From positions 1 through 64,000 of the forward strand of contig JBILOY010000001.1 of assembly GCA_044374195.1 (NCBI GenBank): DNA of 64,000 nt. Reading direction: 5' to 3'. Below are positions 52,400 to 62,085 of this stretch, piece after piece (positions within the stretch are counted from its first letter, which is position 1; every line of letters begins with the position of its first letter). The stretch comes from CAIKZY01 sp044374195 (GTDB lineage Bacteria > Actinomycetota > Actinomycetes > S36-B12). A model generated the notes under the pieces. It saw only the letters and a list, made by a program, of their open reading frames with translations. It was not told the origin of the DNA and ran no database searches. The translations under genes were made by a program, and so were the position numbers.

Positions 52400-52873
52400 T
52401 TACGCGGACGGCAGCTGCACAAGCTCGGTGGCCAGGGCGATCGCGGCCGCGGTCGCCCCCAGGCGGATATCTGCTCGGTTACCACTGAGGGCCAAGTGGC
52501 GCGTGTGAGTGCGCGAGGTCGTGCGATCGTGCACCCCGATCCAGACACTGCCAGGCTCTTGGCCATCGAGGGGATCTGGCCCGGCCACGCCGGTAGTCGA
52601 GATACCGAGGTCGGCATCGAGCACCCGGCACGCGTGTCGGGCGAGCTCAGCGGCCACCTGCTCGCTCACCACATGCTCGAGATCCCTCGCGCTCAGGCCG
52701 AGCACGCTGCCCTTGACATCGGTCGCGTAGGCGACGACTCCCCCGCGAAAAACCGCAGAGCAACCGGGCACGTCGGCGATCGATGCCGAGACGAGACCCG
52801 CGGTCAAAGACTCGGCTGTGCCGATGGTCAGGCCCCGGCTCACGCATGCCGACACGAGATCAGCCGCTCTCAC
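52400..52873 (-). CDS. cinA: CinA C-terminal-type nicotinamide-nucleotide amidohydrolase (PncC)
   Basis: The 157-residue single-domain protein has TIGTAESLTAGLVSASIADV, FRGGVVAYATDVKGSVLG and ISTTGVAGPDP, the PncC active-site Ser/Thr/Lys pattern. It recycles nicotinamide mononucleotide to nicotinate mononucleotide. The N-terminal MoeA-like domain of long CinA proteins is absent, as is normal for actinobacteria. GTG 52873 overlaps the pgsA stop by 4 nt (GTGA). Confidence 0.93.
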   Translation of the reverse strand: MRAADLVSACVSRGLTIGTAESLTAGLVSASIADVPGCSAVFRGGVVAYATDVKGSVLGLSARDLEHVVSEQVAAELARHACRVLDADLGISTTGVAGPDPLDGQEPGSVWIGVHDRTTSRTHTRHLALSGNRADIRLGATAAAIALATELVQLPSA

Positions 52874-53499
52874 TGCACAATCCCGTCAGTGGACTCACTG
52901 CCTCGCGGAAGACGGCGAAGACGCAGGGCGTGGCGCACGTAATCGAGTCCGGTAACGATCGTGAGCACCACAGCGATACCCATCGCCACCTGCGACAGCG
53001 GAATCCACCAGTCGAGCGATGGCACGTCAACCAAGTACATGGTGATCGCGACGGTCTGCGCGAGAGTCTTCGCCTTGCCACCTCTGCTCGCCGGAATCAC
53101 GCCGTGGCGAATGACCCACACGCGCAGGCCAGTGACCCCAAGCTCACGCACCAAAATCACGACTGTGATCCACCAGGCCAGATCGCCCATGATTGACAGC
53201 GAGATGAGCGCGACACCTGTCAACGCCTTGTCCGCAATCGGGTCTGCGATCTTGCCGAAGTTCGTGACCTGACCCCGGCGCCGAGCGATGGCACCATCGA
53301 GAAGATCAGTGATGGAGGCGAGTACGAACACGAGCGCCGCAAGATCGCGAAGATTGCCACGGTCACCGTTGTCGGCAAACAACAGGTAGGCCATCAGTGG
53401 CACGCACAGCACACGAAATGCAGTCAACGCATTCGGGATGTTCAGGATGCGAGTGTCGCCTACGCGATCACCGGCATGGTCGAGCTGGTTCACGCGCAT
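52870..53499 (-). CDS. pgsA: CDP-diacylglycerol-glycerol-3-phosphate 3-phosphatidyltransferase
   Basis: The 209-residue membrane enzyme makes phosphatidylglycerophosphate (or a related phosphatidyl-alcohol). The CDP-alcohol phosphatidyltransferase motif is complete: Asp65, Asp68-Gly69, Ala72-Arg73, Gly82, Asp86 and Asp90. Five to six helices follow. ATG 53499 overlaps the rimO stop by 10 nt; GTG 53493, two codons on, would give a 4-nt overlap and is equally possible. The C-terminus overlaps cinA. Confidence 0.92.
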   Translation of the reverse strand: MRVNQLDHAGDRVGDTRILNIPNALTAFRVLCVPLMAYLLFADNGDRGNLRDLAALVFVLASITDLLDGAIARRRGQVTNFGKIADPIADKALTGVALISLSIMGDLAWWITVVILVRELGVTGLRVWVIRHGVIPASRGGKAKTLAQTVAITMYLVDVPSLDWWIPLSQVAMGIAVVLTIVTGLDYVRHALRLRRLPRGSESTDGIVQ

Positions 53500-54923
53500 T
53501 CCGCGATGAGATCGACGCCATCGGTGCCGACAACCTCGCAGTCGAGCACATCGCCCACCGCGACCTCGAGATCGCCGATGAACACCAGACTGCCTGCGTC
53601 ATCAGGGCCTTGATGCCCGGAACGGCCCACGGCAATGCGATCGCCGTCATCATTGACCTCGACTGATTCGACGAGAACGCGCACGCTGGTTCCGATGCGA
53701 TCCTCGGCACGCTGCAGCATGATCTCCTCGGCCAGAGCAGTGACCTCTTCGACGCGGGAGCGAATGAGGTCATCGTCGATCTTGCCGTCGAGCGTGGCTG
53801 CCTCGGTGCCGTCTTCGTCGCTGTAGCCGAAGACACCGACAGCATCCATGCGCGCGCGCTCGATGAAATCCAGGAGCGCGGCAAACTCCTCGTCGGTCTC
53901 TCCAGGGAACCCGACGATCACATTGCTGCGGATTCCGGCCTCGGGCGACAGCGTGCGAATCTGGTCGATCAGCGCAAGGAACTCCTCGGTACCGCCGAAG
54001 CGACGCATCCGACGCAGAACGGTCGGGCTCGCGTGCTGGAAGGAGAGGTCGAAGTAGGGGGCGACGATCGCAGTCTTCGCGATCGCCGCGAGTAGGCCCG
54101 GCCGAACCTCCGCCGGCTGCAGATAAGCCACGCGAATGCGATCAATGCCCTCGACCGCGCCGATTTCACCGAGGAAGGTTTCGAGCAGGCGAATATCGCC
54201 GAGATCCTTGCCGTAGGAGGTCGAGTTCTCGCTGACCAGCACTACCTCGCGAACTCCCTCACCGGCGAGCCAGATGATCTCGGCCATGACATCGGCCGGC
54301 GGACGCGACACAAATGAACCGCGGAACGACGGGATAGCACAAAAGGAGCAACGGCGATCGCAGCCCGAGGCCAGCTTGACCGGGGCAACAGGGCTGCCGT
54401 CGAGACGGCGACGAAGTACGGGCGGAGCCCAGGCGGTGGTGACCTCGGGCATCTGCGCGTGACCGGGAATCGAGGCCGTGGAGGAGTCACGATCAACCGG
54501 TGAAATGGGCAGGAGATGACGGCGATCCTTCGGAGCATGCGGCACATGCACGGCGCCGCCGACGATGCTGCGAAGCCGCTCGGCAATATCGGGATAGTCA
54601 TCGAATCCGAGTACGGCATCAGCCTCGGGAAGTGAATCGGCAAGCTCGGCACCGTAGCGCTCGGAAAGGCAGCCGACCGCGACCACGGTCTGCGGTCCAC
54701 CCGCAGTGCCCTTCAGATCAGCGGCGGCGAGCACGGCGTCAATGGAGTCCTTCTTCGCCACTTCGACGAAACCGCATGTGTTCACGAGCACCGCACTTGC
54801 CTCGGCGGGGTCGTCCACGATGGTCCAGCCGGCGGCGGCCAGACGACCGGCTAACTCCTCGGAATCGACCTCATTGCGGGCACAGCCCAAGGTGACGAGC
54901 GCAACGGTGTCAGGGGTACTCAC
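53490..54923 (-). CDS. rimO: Ribosomal protein S12 methylthiotransferase RimO
   Basis: The 477-residue radical-SAM enzyme methylthiolates an Asp of ribosomal protein S12. The UPF0004 Cys are in VTLGCARNEVDSEEL, VNTCGFVEVA and AVGCLSERYG; the radical-SAM motif is CDRRCSFCAIPSFRGSFVSR; ERVGVFGYSDEDGT-like VGVFGYSDEDGTEA is diagnostic of RimO rather than MiaB. The C-terminal TRAM domain is present. It overlaps pgsA. Confidence 0.95.
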   Translation of the reverse strand: MSTPDTVALVTLGCARNEVDSEELAGRLAAAGWTIVDDPAEASAVLVNTCGFVEVAKKDSIDAVLAAADLKGTAGGPQTVVAVGCLSERYGAELADSLPEADAVLGFDDYPDIAERLRSIVGGAVHVPHAPKDRRHLLPISPVDRDSSTASIPGHAQMPEVTTAWAPPVLRRRLDGSPVAPVKLASGCDRRCSFCAIPSFRGSFVSRPPADVMAEIIWLAGEGVREVVLVSENSTSYGKDLGDIRLLETFLGEIGAVEGIDRIRVAYLQPAEVRPGLLAAIAKTAIVAPYFDLSFQHASPTVLRRMRRFGGTEEFLALIDQIRTLSPEAGIRSNVIVGFPGETDEEFAALLDFIERARMDAVGVFGYSDEDGTEAATLDGKIDDDLIRSRVEEVTALAEEIMLQRAEDRIGTSVRVLVESVEVNDDGDRIAVGRSGHQGPDDAGSLVFIGDLEVAVGDVLDCEVVGTDGVDLIAECA

Positions 54924-54957
54924 TCCCCCAGCCTACGCAGGGGTACCGAAAGCACTC

Positions 54958-55200
54958 TCAGTAGTCGATCCCAGGCGACTGAGCGTCGAAGACGTGTGCG
55001 ATCTCGTCGGGATCCAGACCGATAATCGGGGCCATCATGCGCACCTGCGCCCGGGCGTAGACGGCGCCCCCGCAAAGACTGAAATCATCGCCTTCCATGG
55101 CCACGATGATCGAAGCTCGCAGACGCGTAGCTGCGGCTACGTCGGCAATCGACATACCCAACTGCTCACGGGCGGAGCGCAGCTGTGGGCCGACCGTCAT
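54958..55200 (-). CDS. Minimal RodZ-like helix-turn-helix protein
   Basis: The 80-residue protein MTVGPQLRSAREQLGMSIAD, then VAAATRLRASIIVAMEGDDF and YARAQVRMMAPIIGLDPDEI, is the cytoplasmic HTH_25 domain of RodZ-type proteins. The membrane helix and extracellular DUF4115 domain found in full RodZ-like proteins at this locus (between ftsK and rimO) are absent. ATG 55200 has GAGGTG upstream. It may be a shortened morphology protein or a soluble DNA/MreB-binding relic. Confidence 0.82.
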   Translation of the reverse strand: MTVGPQLRSAREQLGMSIADVAAATRLRASIIVAMEGDDFSLCGGAVYARAQVRMMAPIIGLDPDEIAHVFDAQSPGIDY

Positions 55201-55330
55201 CTGACGTTCACCTCGCTCATGTCGACCCGGCATCCGATACCCGCAGGTTAGTCGTGTTCTCGGATGCCGGCACGTCAATTCACGTCCTGAACTCCAGGGA
55301 CCAAGCCCGACAACGGCCTGAACTAAGGGT

Positions 55331-57871
55331 CTATTCCTCGCCGCGAATGAGCGCGAGAACCGACGGCAGCTCATCCGGTGCAACCAGCACGTCGCGAGCC
55401 TTGGAACCCTCGCTGGGGCCAACGACACCGCGGGACTCCATGAGATCCATAAGACGTCCGGCCTTGGCGAATCCCACGCGCAGCTTGCGCTGGAGCATCG
55501 AGGTGGAACCGAACTGGGTCGAGACGACCAGTTCGACCGCCTGGATCAGCACGTCGAGATCGTCGCCGATATCGGCATCGATTTCCTTATTGCTGGTCGG
55601 CGCCGCGGTGACCTCGTCGATGAACTGGGTCTCCATCTGGGTCTTCGCATGAGCCACGACCGCGCGGATCTCATTCTCGGAGACGAAGGCACCCTGGATG
55701 CGCAGCGACTTGTTCGCGCCCATCGGCAAGAACAGGCCATCACCTTGACCGACGAGTTTCTCAGCACCCGCCTGATCGAGGATGACGCGACTGTCGGCGA
55801 GACTCGAGGTTGCGAACGCGAGCCGGCTGGGAACATTTGCCTTGATCAGACCGGTGACGACGTCGACGCTCGGGCGCTGAGTGGCAAGCACCAGGTGGAT
55901 GCCGGCTGCGCGTGCGAGCTGGGTGATGCGCACGATTGAATCCTCGACATCACGCGGAGCGACCATCATGAGATCGGCGAGCTCGTCGACGATGACGAGA
56001 AGGTACGGGTAGGGCTCAAGCACTCGCTCACTGCCCGGCAGCGGAGCAATCTTGCCCGAGCGCACGGCCTTATTGAAGTCGTCGATGTGACGGAAGCCGA
56101 AGTGGGCGAGATCGTCGTATCGACGATCCATTTCCTTGACGACCCAGGCGAGTGCGTCCGCGGCCTTCTTCGGGTTCGTGATGATCGGGGTGATCAGGTG
56201 CGGAACCCCTTCGTACGCTGTCAGTTCGACGCGCTTGGGGTCGACCAGGATCATGCGCACCTCCTGCGGAGTAGCACGCATCAGGATCGAGGTAATCAAC
56301 GAGTTGATGCAGCTGGACTTGCCTGCGCCGGTTGCGCCTGCCACGAGAATGTGGGGCATCTTCGCGAGGTTGGCGACGATGAAGCCGCCCTCGACATCCT
56401 TGCCCAGCGCTACGACCATCGGATGCTGCTCCGAGACGGCCGCCTTGCTGCGCAAGACGTCACCTAGGGCCACGAGTTCGCGGTCGGCGTTCGGGATCTC
56501 GATGCCAATGGCCTTCTTGCCCGGGATCGGACTGAGGATTCGCACATCAGCGCTGGCCACGGCGTATGCGATGTTCTTGCTCAGCGCCGTGACGCGCTCC
56601 ACCTTCACACTCGGGCCGAGCTCGATCTCGTAGCGCGTGACTGTCGGTCCGCGCATGAAGCCGGTGACTGTCGCATCGATGCCGAACTGTTCCAACACCT
56701 CGGTGAGCGCGGTGACGACCTGGTCATTGACTTTCGTCGCGGTCTTGTGCGCCGGGCCTTGCTTCAACATTGACATGTCAGGCAGCGTGAAGACGACGTT
56801 GCCAGACAGCGGCAGTTGCGTGGGCTTGGGGGCGGGAGTAGCCGAGGGCTTGGCGATCTCCACCGTGGCGTGACGTGCGCTGTGACCTTCGATGGCCACG
56901 GTGTGCGCGGTATCTACGGCGGGCTCTGCGGGCGTGACTCCGACCATCAAGATCGCTGCGGGGCGTTCTTCGTCCTCTTCCGCAAGCGGGGTGATGAAGG
57001 GCTCATCCCCGGCGAGTTCTCCGAGAGTTGCCGCGATGTCCTCATCGCCGTCAAACTCCTCTATGCTCTCGCGCCCGCCGCCTCCACCACTGCCATGGCG
57101 CAGCCAGGTGAAGAGCGCGGAGCCGCCCTCGCGTAGGGAGGCGAAGGAGGTACCCGTGAGAACGAGCAGGCCGAAGGCGAGCAGCACAAGCAGAAGCAGG
57201 CCGGTGACGATCGGCCCAATCGCCGACGAGAGCGGCGCCGTGGCGATCCAGCCGATGACTCCGCCGGCACTGTCCATCGCGAAGGCGCCATCACTCGGGG
57301 TTGGGATTCCGCAGATCACGTGCCACAGGCCCAACACGGCGATCAACGTCATCGTTCCGCCGATGATGCGCCGACCAGTGGTCGCGCGATCATCGGGATG
57401 ACGCAAGATGCGCCAGGCCAGCGCAATGAGAATGATCGGAACTGTCCAGTCCAGGGCCCCGAGGAAGGCACCGGCCAGCAGCGGGAGCCAGGAGACGAAC
57501 CAGGTGTCGAAACCGAGCCAGATCGTGGCGATGGCAGCGGCGGCCAGCACGAGAAGCGCGAGACCGAATCCGTCGCGGTGTAGCTCAGGATCAGTGTCGT
57601 TGTCACGACGACGGATAGCGCGAGTGGCGTTGCCGGTCATGCGTGCGGTGCCCACCCAGGCAGCGCTCAGTCCGCGGCCGGCGCCGTGCAGGGCACGAAC
57701 CAACAGGCCCGGGCCCGTGGCAGGCCTACGCGCCGGGGACTTCTTCTTCGCGGTCGGCCGCTTGGCCGATCCCCCACGGGAGGACGCCTTTCGTGCGGGC
57801 GCGGACTTATGGTCGCTGGGGGAAGATCCGCGGGCTGACTTTCGGGCAGGCGCGGACGTGCGGGAAGCCAT
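55331..57871 (-). CDS. ftsK: DNA translocase FtsK/SpoIIIE
   Basis: The 846-residue pump moves DNA at the septum. A Lys/Arg/Pro-rich N-terminus is followed by four membrane helices (about 95-240), an acidic linker, and the motor: Walker A LVAGATGAGKSSCINSLITS and Walker B YLLVIVDELADLMMVA; LARAAGIHLVLATQRPSVDV follows. The C-terminal gamma domain (VELVVSTQFGSTSMLQRKLR; VGFAKAGRLMDLMESRGVVG) reads FtsK-orienting sequences. It starts at ATG 57871 after the rnj terminator. Confidence 0.96.
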   Translation of the reverse strand: MASRTSAPARKSARGSSPSDHKSAPARKASSRGGSAKRPTAKKKSPARRPATGPGLLVRALHGAGRGLSAAWVGTARMTGNATRAIRRRDNDTDPELHRDGFGLALLVLAAAAIATIWLGFDTWFVSWLPLLAGAFLGALDWTVPIILIALAWRILRHPDDRATTGRRIIGGTMTLIAVLGLWHVICGIPTPSDGAFAMDSAGGVIGWIATAPLSSAIGPIVTGLLLLVLLAFGLLVLTGTSFASLREGGSALFTWLRHGSGGGGGRESIEEFDGDEDIAATLGELAGDEPFITPLAEEDEERPAAILMVGVTPAEPAVDTAHTVAIEGHSARHATVEIAKPSATPAPKPTQLPLSGNVVFTLPDMSMLKQGPAHKTATKVNDQVVTALTEVLEQFGIDATVTGFMRGPTVTRYEIELGPSVKVERVTALSKNIAYAVASADVRILSPIPGKKAIGIEIPNADRELVALGDVLRSKAAVSEQHPMVVALGKDVEGGFIVANLAKMPHILVAGATGAGKSSCINSLITSILMRATPQEVRMILVDPKRVELTAYEGVPHLITPIITNPKKAADALAWVVKEMDRRYDDLAHFGFRHIDDFNKAVRSGKIAPLPGSERVLEPYPYLLVIVDELADLMMVAPRDVEDSIVRITQLARAAGIHLVLATQRPSVDVVTGLIKANVPSRLAFATSSLADSRVILDQAGAEKLVGQGDGLFLPMGANKSLRIQGAFVSENEIRAVVAHAKTQMETQFIDEVTAAPTSNKEIDADIGDDLDVLIQAVELVVSTQFGSTSMLQRKLRVGFAKAGRLMDLMESRGVVGPSEGSKARDVLVAPDELPSVLALIRGEE

Positions 57872-57990
57872 AACCGCAGCCTAGGGGCGATGCCCCATCA
57901 GTCACGGTAGTCACACGCGCAACATCGGGCGTGTCGTCAGGTGGGGCAGACCTACGCCACTCCCTTATAGAGGCGCCGCTCCGGGGCTCA

Positions 57991-58020
57991 CGTCCACTCG
58001 CCCCTTCGGCGCGGTGGACG
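57991..58020 (-). terminator. Hairpin between rnj and ftsK
   Basis: CGTCCAC (57991-57997) pairs with GTGGACG (58014-58020), with an inner CGCC/GGCG pairing. It lies 12 nt past the rnj stop on the minus strand. No U-run. Confidence 0.55.
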
Positions 58021-58031
58021 CTCACTGCTCG

Positions 58032-59711
58032 CTACGCCTCAATGACCACCGGAACGATCATCGGCCTGCGCCGATGCTTCGTGCTGACCCACCTACCCAC
58101 CTCGCGGCGGACTCGCTGCTGCAGGTCATGGGGGTCGTTCTGGCCTTCGCGAAGGGCGGATTCGAGGATCTCGCGGACCTTCTCGAGTATCGGCTCGAAC
58201 TCGTGATCGGCCAAGCCGAGCCCGCGGGCATGGATCTCTGGGCCGGCTACGACCTTGGAGTCGACCATGTCGACCGCGGCGAAGATGGAGATGAAGCCCT
58301 CCTCGCCCAGCACGCGGCGGTCCTTGAGCAAGGTCTCGGTGACATCACCGACGCTGGAGCCATCGACATAGACGAACCCGACCGGGTGGTAGCCCACTGT
58401 GCGGGCCACGCCGTCGACGAGATCGACTACGACACCGTCGTCGGCCAAGATCACGTGCTGATTGTCGATGCCCACGCTGTTGGCAATCGCGGCATTCGCG
58501 CGCAAGTGACGCCATTCGCCGTGAACGGGGAATGCGTAGCGCGGCTTGACGATGTTGTAGACGTAGCGCAGCTCGCCGGCAGAGGCATGCCCTGACACGT
58601 GCACGAGCGCATTGCCCTTGTGCACGATCGTGGCGCCGAGCTTGGTCAGGCCATTGATCACTCGGTTGACCGAGTTCTCGTTGCCGGGGATGAGCGACGA
58701 GGCCAGCACGATGGTGTCGTTCGGGCCGACGCTGATCGGGTGGTCGCGATTGGCAATGCGCGACAGCACGGCCATCGGCTCACCCTGAGAGCCGGTGCAG
58801 ATCAGCACCGCTTGGTCATCGGGAAGGTTCGTGAGCTCATCGCTGCCGATCAGCGTGCTGCCCGGGACGTTCAGGTAGCCGAGATCGCGCGCAACACCCA
58901 TATTGCGCACCATCGAACGGCCGACGAAGGCGACCTTGCGCCCGTGCAGAACCGCAACGTCGATGATCTGCTGCACGCGATGCACATGCGAGGCGAAGGA
59001 CGCCACGATGATGCGACCCTCGGCACGCAGGAAAACCGAGTCGAGTACGGGGATGATTTCGCGCTCACTGGGCACGAAGCCCGGAACCTCGGCGTTGGTG
59101 CTGTCGATCATGAGGATGTCGACACCTTCATCGCCTAAGCGCGCGAAGCCGTTGAGGTCAGTGATGCGCGAGTCGAGCGGTACCTGATCCATCTTGAAGT
59201 CGCCGGTGTGCAACACAGTGCCGGCGGGCGTGCGAATCGCGAGAGCGAGCGCATCGGGGATGGAGTGATTGACCGCGAGGAACTCGACATTGAACTGGCC
59301 GAGCTGAAGACGTTCGCCTTCCTTCACGATCGTGGTGTCGCCCTTGATTCGATGCTCGCGCAGCTTGGCCTCGAGCAACGCCAGCGTGAGTTGCGAGCCG
59401 TAGATCGGGATACCCGGAGCATTGCGCAGCAGATAGGGCACAGCACCGATGTGATCCTCATGGCCGTGGGTGAGCACCACGGCCACGACATCATCGAGGC
59501 GATCAGCGATCGGGGTGAAGTCAGGCAGGATCAGATCGATACCCGGCTGGGAATCCTCAGGGAACAGCACGCCGCAGTCGACGATGAGCAGCTTGCCCGC
59601 GAATTCGAAGACGGTCATATTGCGACCGATCTCGCCGAGACCACCCAGCGCGAACATGCGCAGGCCACCGTCAGGTAACGCCGGGGGCGTCGGAAGCTCG
59701 TTGTGGATCAT
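58032..59711 (-). CDS. rnj: Ribonuclease J
   Basis: The 559-residue metallo-beta-lactamase RNase has both 5-prime exonuclease and endonuclease potential in mRNA and rRNA processing. ALGGLGEIGRNMTVFEF and the metal motif THGHEDHIGAVPYLL (His82, His84, Asp86, His87) are clear; the beta-CASP part has ICTGSQGEPMAVLSRIANRD and HVSGHASAGELRYVYNIVKP. Start ATG 59711 overlaps the dapA stop by 4 nt. The dapA-rnj-ftsK order is conserved in actinobacteria. Confidence 0.96.
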   Translation of the reverse strand: MIHNELPTPPALPDGGLRMFALGGLGEIGRNMTVFEFAGKLLIVDCGVLFPEDSQPGIDLILPDFTPIADRLDDVVAVVLTHGHEDHIGAVPYLLRNAPGIPIYGSQLTLALLEAKLREHRIKGDTTIVKEGERLQLGQFNVEFLAVNHSIPDALALAIRTPAGTVLHTGDFKMDQVPLDSRITDLNGFARLGDEGVDILMIDSTNAEVPGFVPSEREIIPVLDSVFLRAEGRIIVASFASHVHRVQQIIDVAVLHGRKVAFVGRSMVRNMGVARDLGYLNVPGSTLIGSDELTNLPDDQAVLICTGSQGEPMAVLSRIANRDHPISVGPNDTIVLASSLIPGNENSVNRVINGLTKLGATIVHKGNALVHVSGHASAGELRYVYNIVKPRYAFPVHGEWRHLRANAAIANSVGIDNQHVILADDGVVVDLVDGVARTVGYHPVGFVYVDGSSVGDVTETLLKDRRVLGEEGFISIFAAVDMVDSKVVAGPEIHARGLGLADHEFEPILEKVREILESALREGQNDPHDLQQRVRREVGRWVSTKHRRRPMIVPVVIEA

Positions 59712-60619
59712 GCGGTAAATCCGCTGACCTGGCCCGCGGCCAGGTCTGCGCGCAACTGCGCCTTCTGCGCATCGGTTGCATCGACGAGCGGCAGGCGCAC
59801 CGGACCACTGGGAAGGCCCTGCATCGCAAGCGCAGCCTTCGTCAAGATCACGCCCTGCGTGCGGAACACACCGGTGTACACCGGAAGCAATGCGGCGTTA
59901 ATCTCACGTGCGGCCTCGATGTCACCGGAAGCGTAGGCAACGGCCATGGCTTTGAGTCGATCTCCGACGAGGTGACCGACGACGGAGATCATTCCCGCAC
60001 CGCCGATCGCGAGCATCGGAAGATTGAGGATGTCATCGCCGCAGTACCAGGCGAGATCAGTGCGCGCCATGCCCCATTGCGCTGAGTCGAGATCGCCCTT
60101 CGCATCCTTGTTCGCGACGATGCGCGGATGCTCAGCAATGCGCACGATGGTCTCGGTCTCGATGGCAGTACCGGTTCGCTTGGGAATGTCGTAGGTGAGC
60201 ATCGGAAGATCAGTGGCATCGGCAATCGCATGGAAGTGGGCGATGATGCCCTCCTGCGGCGGCCGGTTGTAATACGGCGTGACAGCCATGACTCCATGCG
60301 CGCCGGCTGCCGCTGCCGACTTCGCGACCGCAACTGAATGCGCCGTGTCATTGGTGCCGACACCGGCCAGGACGGTCGCGCGATCGCCGACCGCCTCGAG
60401 TACCGCCTTGAGGACCGCGAGGTCCTCGGCATCAGTCTTTGTGGCTGATTCGCCAGTGGTGCCGTTGATGACCAGGCCGTCGTGGGCCAGGTTGTCGACG
60501 AGATGTGTCGCAAGGGTGGCAGCGCCGTCAAGATCGACGGAACCGTCAGCGTTGAACGGCGTGATCATCGCCGTGAGCATGACTCCGAATGGGGCCTGAG
60601 CAGAAGTGGGACCTGGCAT
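59708..60619 (-). CDS. dapA: 4-hydroxy-tetrahydrodipicolinate synthase
   Basis: The 303-residue class I aldolase condenses pyruvate with aspartate semialdehyde. INGTTGESAT carries the catalytic Thr pair, Tyr143 is in LTYDIPKRTG, and the Schiff-base Lys171 is in IVANKDAKGDL. Length and start (ATG 60619) match actinobacterial DapA. It is coupled to rnj by a 4-nt overlap. thyX lies 55 nt upstream on the same strand and dapB further up. Confidence 0.95.
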   Translation of the reverse strand: MPGPTSAQAPFGVMLTAMITPFNADGSVDLDGAATLATHLVDNLAHDGLVINGTTGESATKTDAEDLAVLKAVLEAVGDRATVLAGVGTNDTAHSVAVAKSAAAAGAHGVMAVTPYYNRPPQEGIIAHFHAIADATDLPMLTYDIPKRTGTAIETETIVRIAEHPRIVANKDAKGDLDSAQWGMARTDLAWYCGDDILNLPMLAIGGAGMISVVGHLVGDRLKAMAVAYASGDIEAAREINAALLPVYTGVFRTQGVILTKAALAMQGLPSGPVRLPLVDATDAQKAQLRADLAAGQVSGFTA

Positions 60620-60674
60620 ACCCCAAGGCTAGCGTGAGGAGCCCTCGCGGCCACCATCGAACCAGGCGCTCAGG

Positions 60675-61409
60675 TTACGGGGCGACGCGGCCATTCTTGA
60701 TGAATGCGGCGTGGGTCAGCGGCATGTGCTCGGCCCACAGGTCCTCGTAGCGCTCAGCCACCATCTCGATCTCGCGCTGCGGGTACGACGGGAAGTGCGA
60801 ACCTTCGGCCTTGCGGCGCAGGGACAAGAAGTTCATCAGCGCACGGGCGTTCATGGTGACGTAGGCCGCGGAGTAGATCGAGACAGGTAGCACCATGCGA
60901 GCGACCTCGCGGGCGATTCCGGCATCGAGCATCTGCTGGTAGGCGTCATAAGACTTCGCGCAGGCGCTCTTCATCTGGTCGTCGATGAGGTCGTACTGCT
61001 CATCGGTACCTGGAAGGAACTCATACGCACCCGTCTTACCGACCTGAATGAGCGCACGCTCTCGGTTGGGCACGTAGAACACCGGCTCAAGCTGACGGTA
61101 GCGACCTGACTCTTCGTTGTAGCTGGCGATGCGGTGGCGCATGTGCTCGCGCCAGACGAAAATCGGGGCCTGGACGAAGAAGGTCATCGAGGTGTGCTCG
61201 AAGGGGCTGCCGTGGCGCTCGCGCATCAGGTAGTTGATGAGCCCGACAGCGGCCGCGGGGTCAGCATTGACATCTTCGAGTGACTGCTCACCGGCGGTCG
61301 AGACGCGAGCCGCGAATACCACGTCGGCATCGCTCGCGCTGGCACGCACGAGTTCGACGGTCACATCACTGCGGAAGGTGATTTCGTTCTGGTCGGTAGC
61401 GTCACTCAC
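60675..61409 (-). CDS. thyX: FAD-dependent thymidylate synthase ThyX
   Basis: The 244-residue flavoenzyme makes dTMP using methylene-tetrahydrofolate and NADPH. The ThyX signature RHRIASYNEESGR spans residues 91-103, preceded by RHGSPFEHTSMTFFVQAPIF. SLRRKAEGSHFPSYPQREI is in the C-terminal half. No thyA is in the window. It is upstream of dapA and divergent from the GNAT gene. Confidence 0.96.
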   Translation of the reverse strand: MSDATDQNEITFRSDVTVELVRASASDADVVFAARVSTAGEQSLEDVNADPAAAVGLINYLMRERHGSPFEHTSMTFFVQAPIFVWREHMRHRIASYNEESGRYRQLEPVFYVPNRERALIQVGKTGAYEFLPGTDEQYDLIDDQMKSACAKSYDAYQQMLDAGIAREVARMVLPVSIYSAAYVTMNARALMNFLSLRRKAEGSHFPSYPQREIEMVAERYEDLWAEHMPLTHAAFIKNGRVAP

Positions 61410-61503
61410 CCGTGAATCCTATCGAGGAAGGGCTCGTGAGCTTGCTGCGGCGCGAGCACTCTCCCCCGCAGCGTGAAAGAACTCGCTGCGGCAGACTGGT
61501 CCC

Positions 61504-62052
61504 ATGTCTTCCTCCGGTGCACGCCTTGCCAGAACTCCCGATGTCGATGACATCGCCCGCATTCAGGTAGCTGCCTGGCGTTCCGCCTCACTTCTTCCCG
61601 AGGCCGCCCTTGACGCCCTCGAAGCCGATGACCTATCGATGGTGTGGGCAGGTGCGATCTTGAACCCCCCGACACCCGGTCACCAGTTGCTCGTCGCTGT
61701 CGACGGCGTTCCGGGCGAGGTTGTCGGCTACGCGGCCGTTGGCCCGTGCGCTGACCCGGATGCCGACGCTGTCACCGGCGAATTGCTGGCCCTGGAAATC
61801 GACCCGGCACTCACCCGGCAAGGTCACGGCTCGAGATTGATGGCCGCCGCTGCTGATCATGCGCGCGCCGCGGGCATCTCTACCTGGGTGACCTGGTGCC
61901 CGCTGGCCGACGAGGCCCGTCGAGCGTTCTTGCAGGCAGCAGGCTGGGGGCCAGATAGTGCCTACCGCGATATCCAGGTCGGCTGGGACGGCGACGAGCC
62001 CGTGGTGGTACGCGAGGTGCGCATGGTCACTGACCTCTCATCGGAGGCCTAA
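61504..62052 (+). CDS. GNAT-family N-acetyltransferase
   Basis: The 182-residue protein has the GNAT acetyl-CoA loop in LALEIDPALTRQGHGSRLMA (Q/RxxGxG/A variant RQGHGS, about 107-112), an N-terminal TPDVDDIARIQVAAWR helix and a C-terminal RRAFLQAAGWGPDSAYRDIQ beta-bulge segment. The acceptor is unknown. ATG 61504 starts it. It is divergent from thyX with 94 nt between them. Confidence 0.85.
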   Translation: MSSSGARLARTPDVDDIARIQVAAWRSASLLPEAALDALEADDLSMVWAGAILNPPTPGHQLLVAVDGVPGEVVGYAAVGPCADPDADAVTGELLALEIDPALTRQGHGSRLMAAAADHARAAGISTWVTWCPLADEARRAFLQAAGWGPDSAYRDIQVGWDGDEPVVVREVRMVTDLSSEA

Positions 62053-62085
62053 AACACGAAACTCCACCGCATCACTGCGATGGAG
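62050..62085 (-). terminator. Terminator downstream of dapB (minus strand)
   Basis: CTCCATCGCA-GTGA-TGCGGTGGAG is a 10-bp stem (one G-U pair) followed on the minus strand by TTTCGTGTTTT. It lies about 200 nt beyond the dapB stop and overlaps the last bases of the convergent GNAT gene. Confidence 0.65.
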
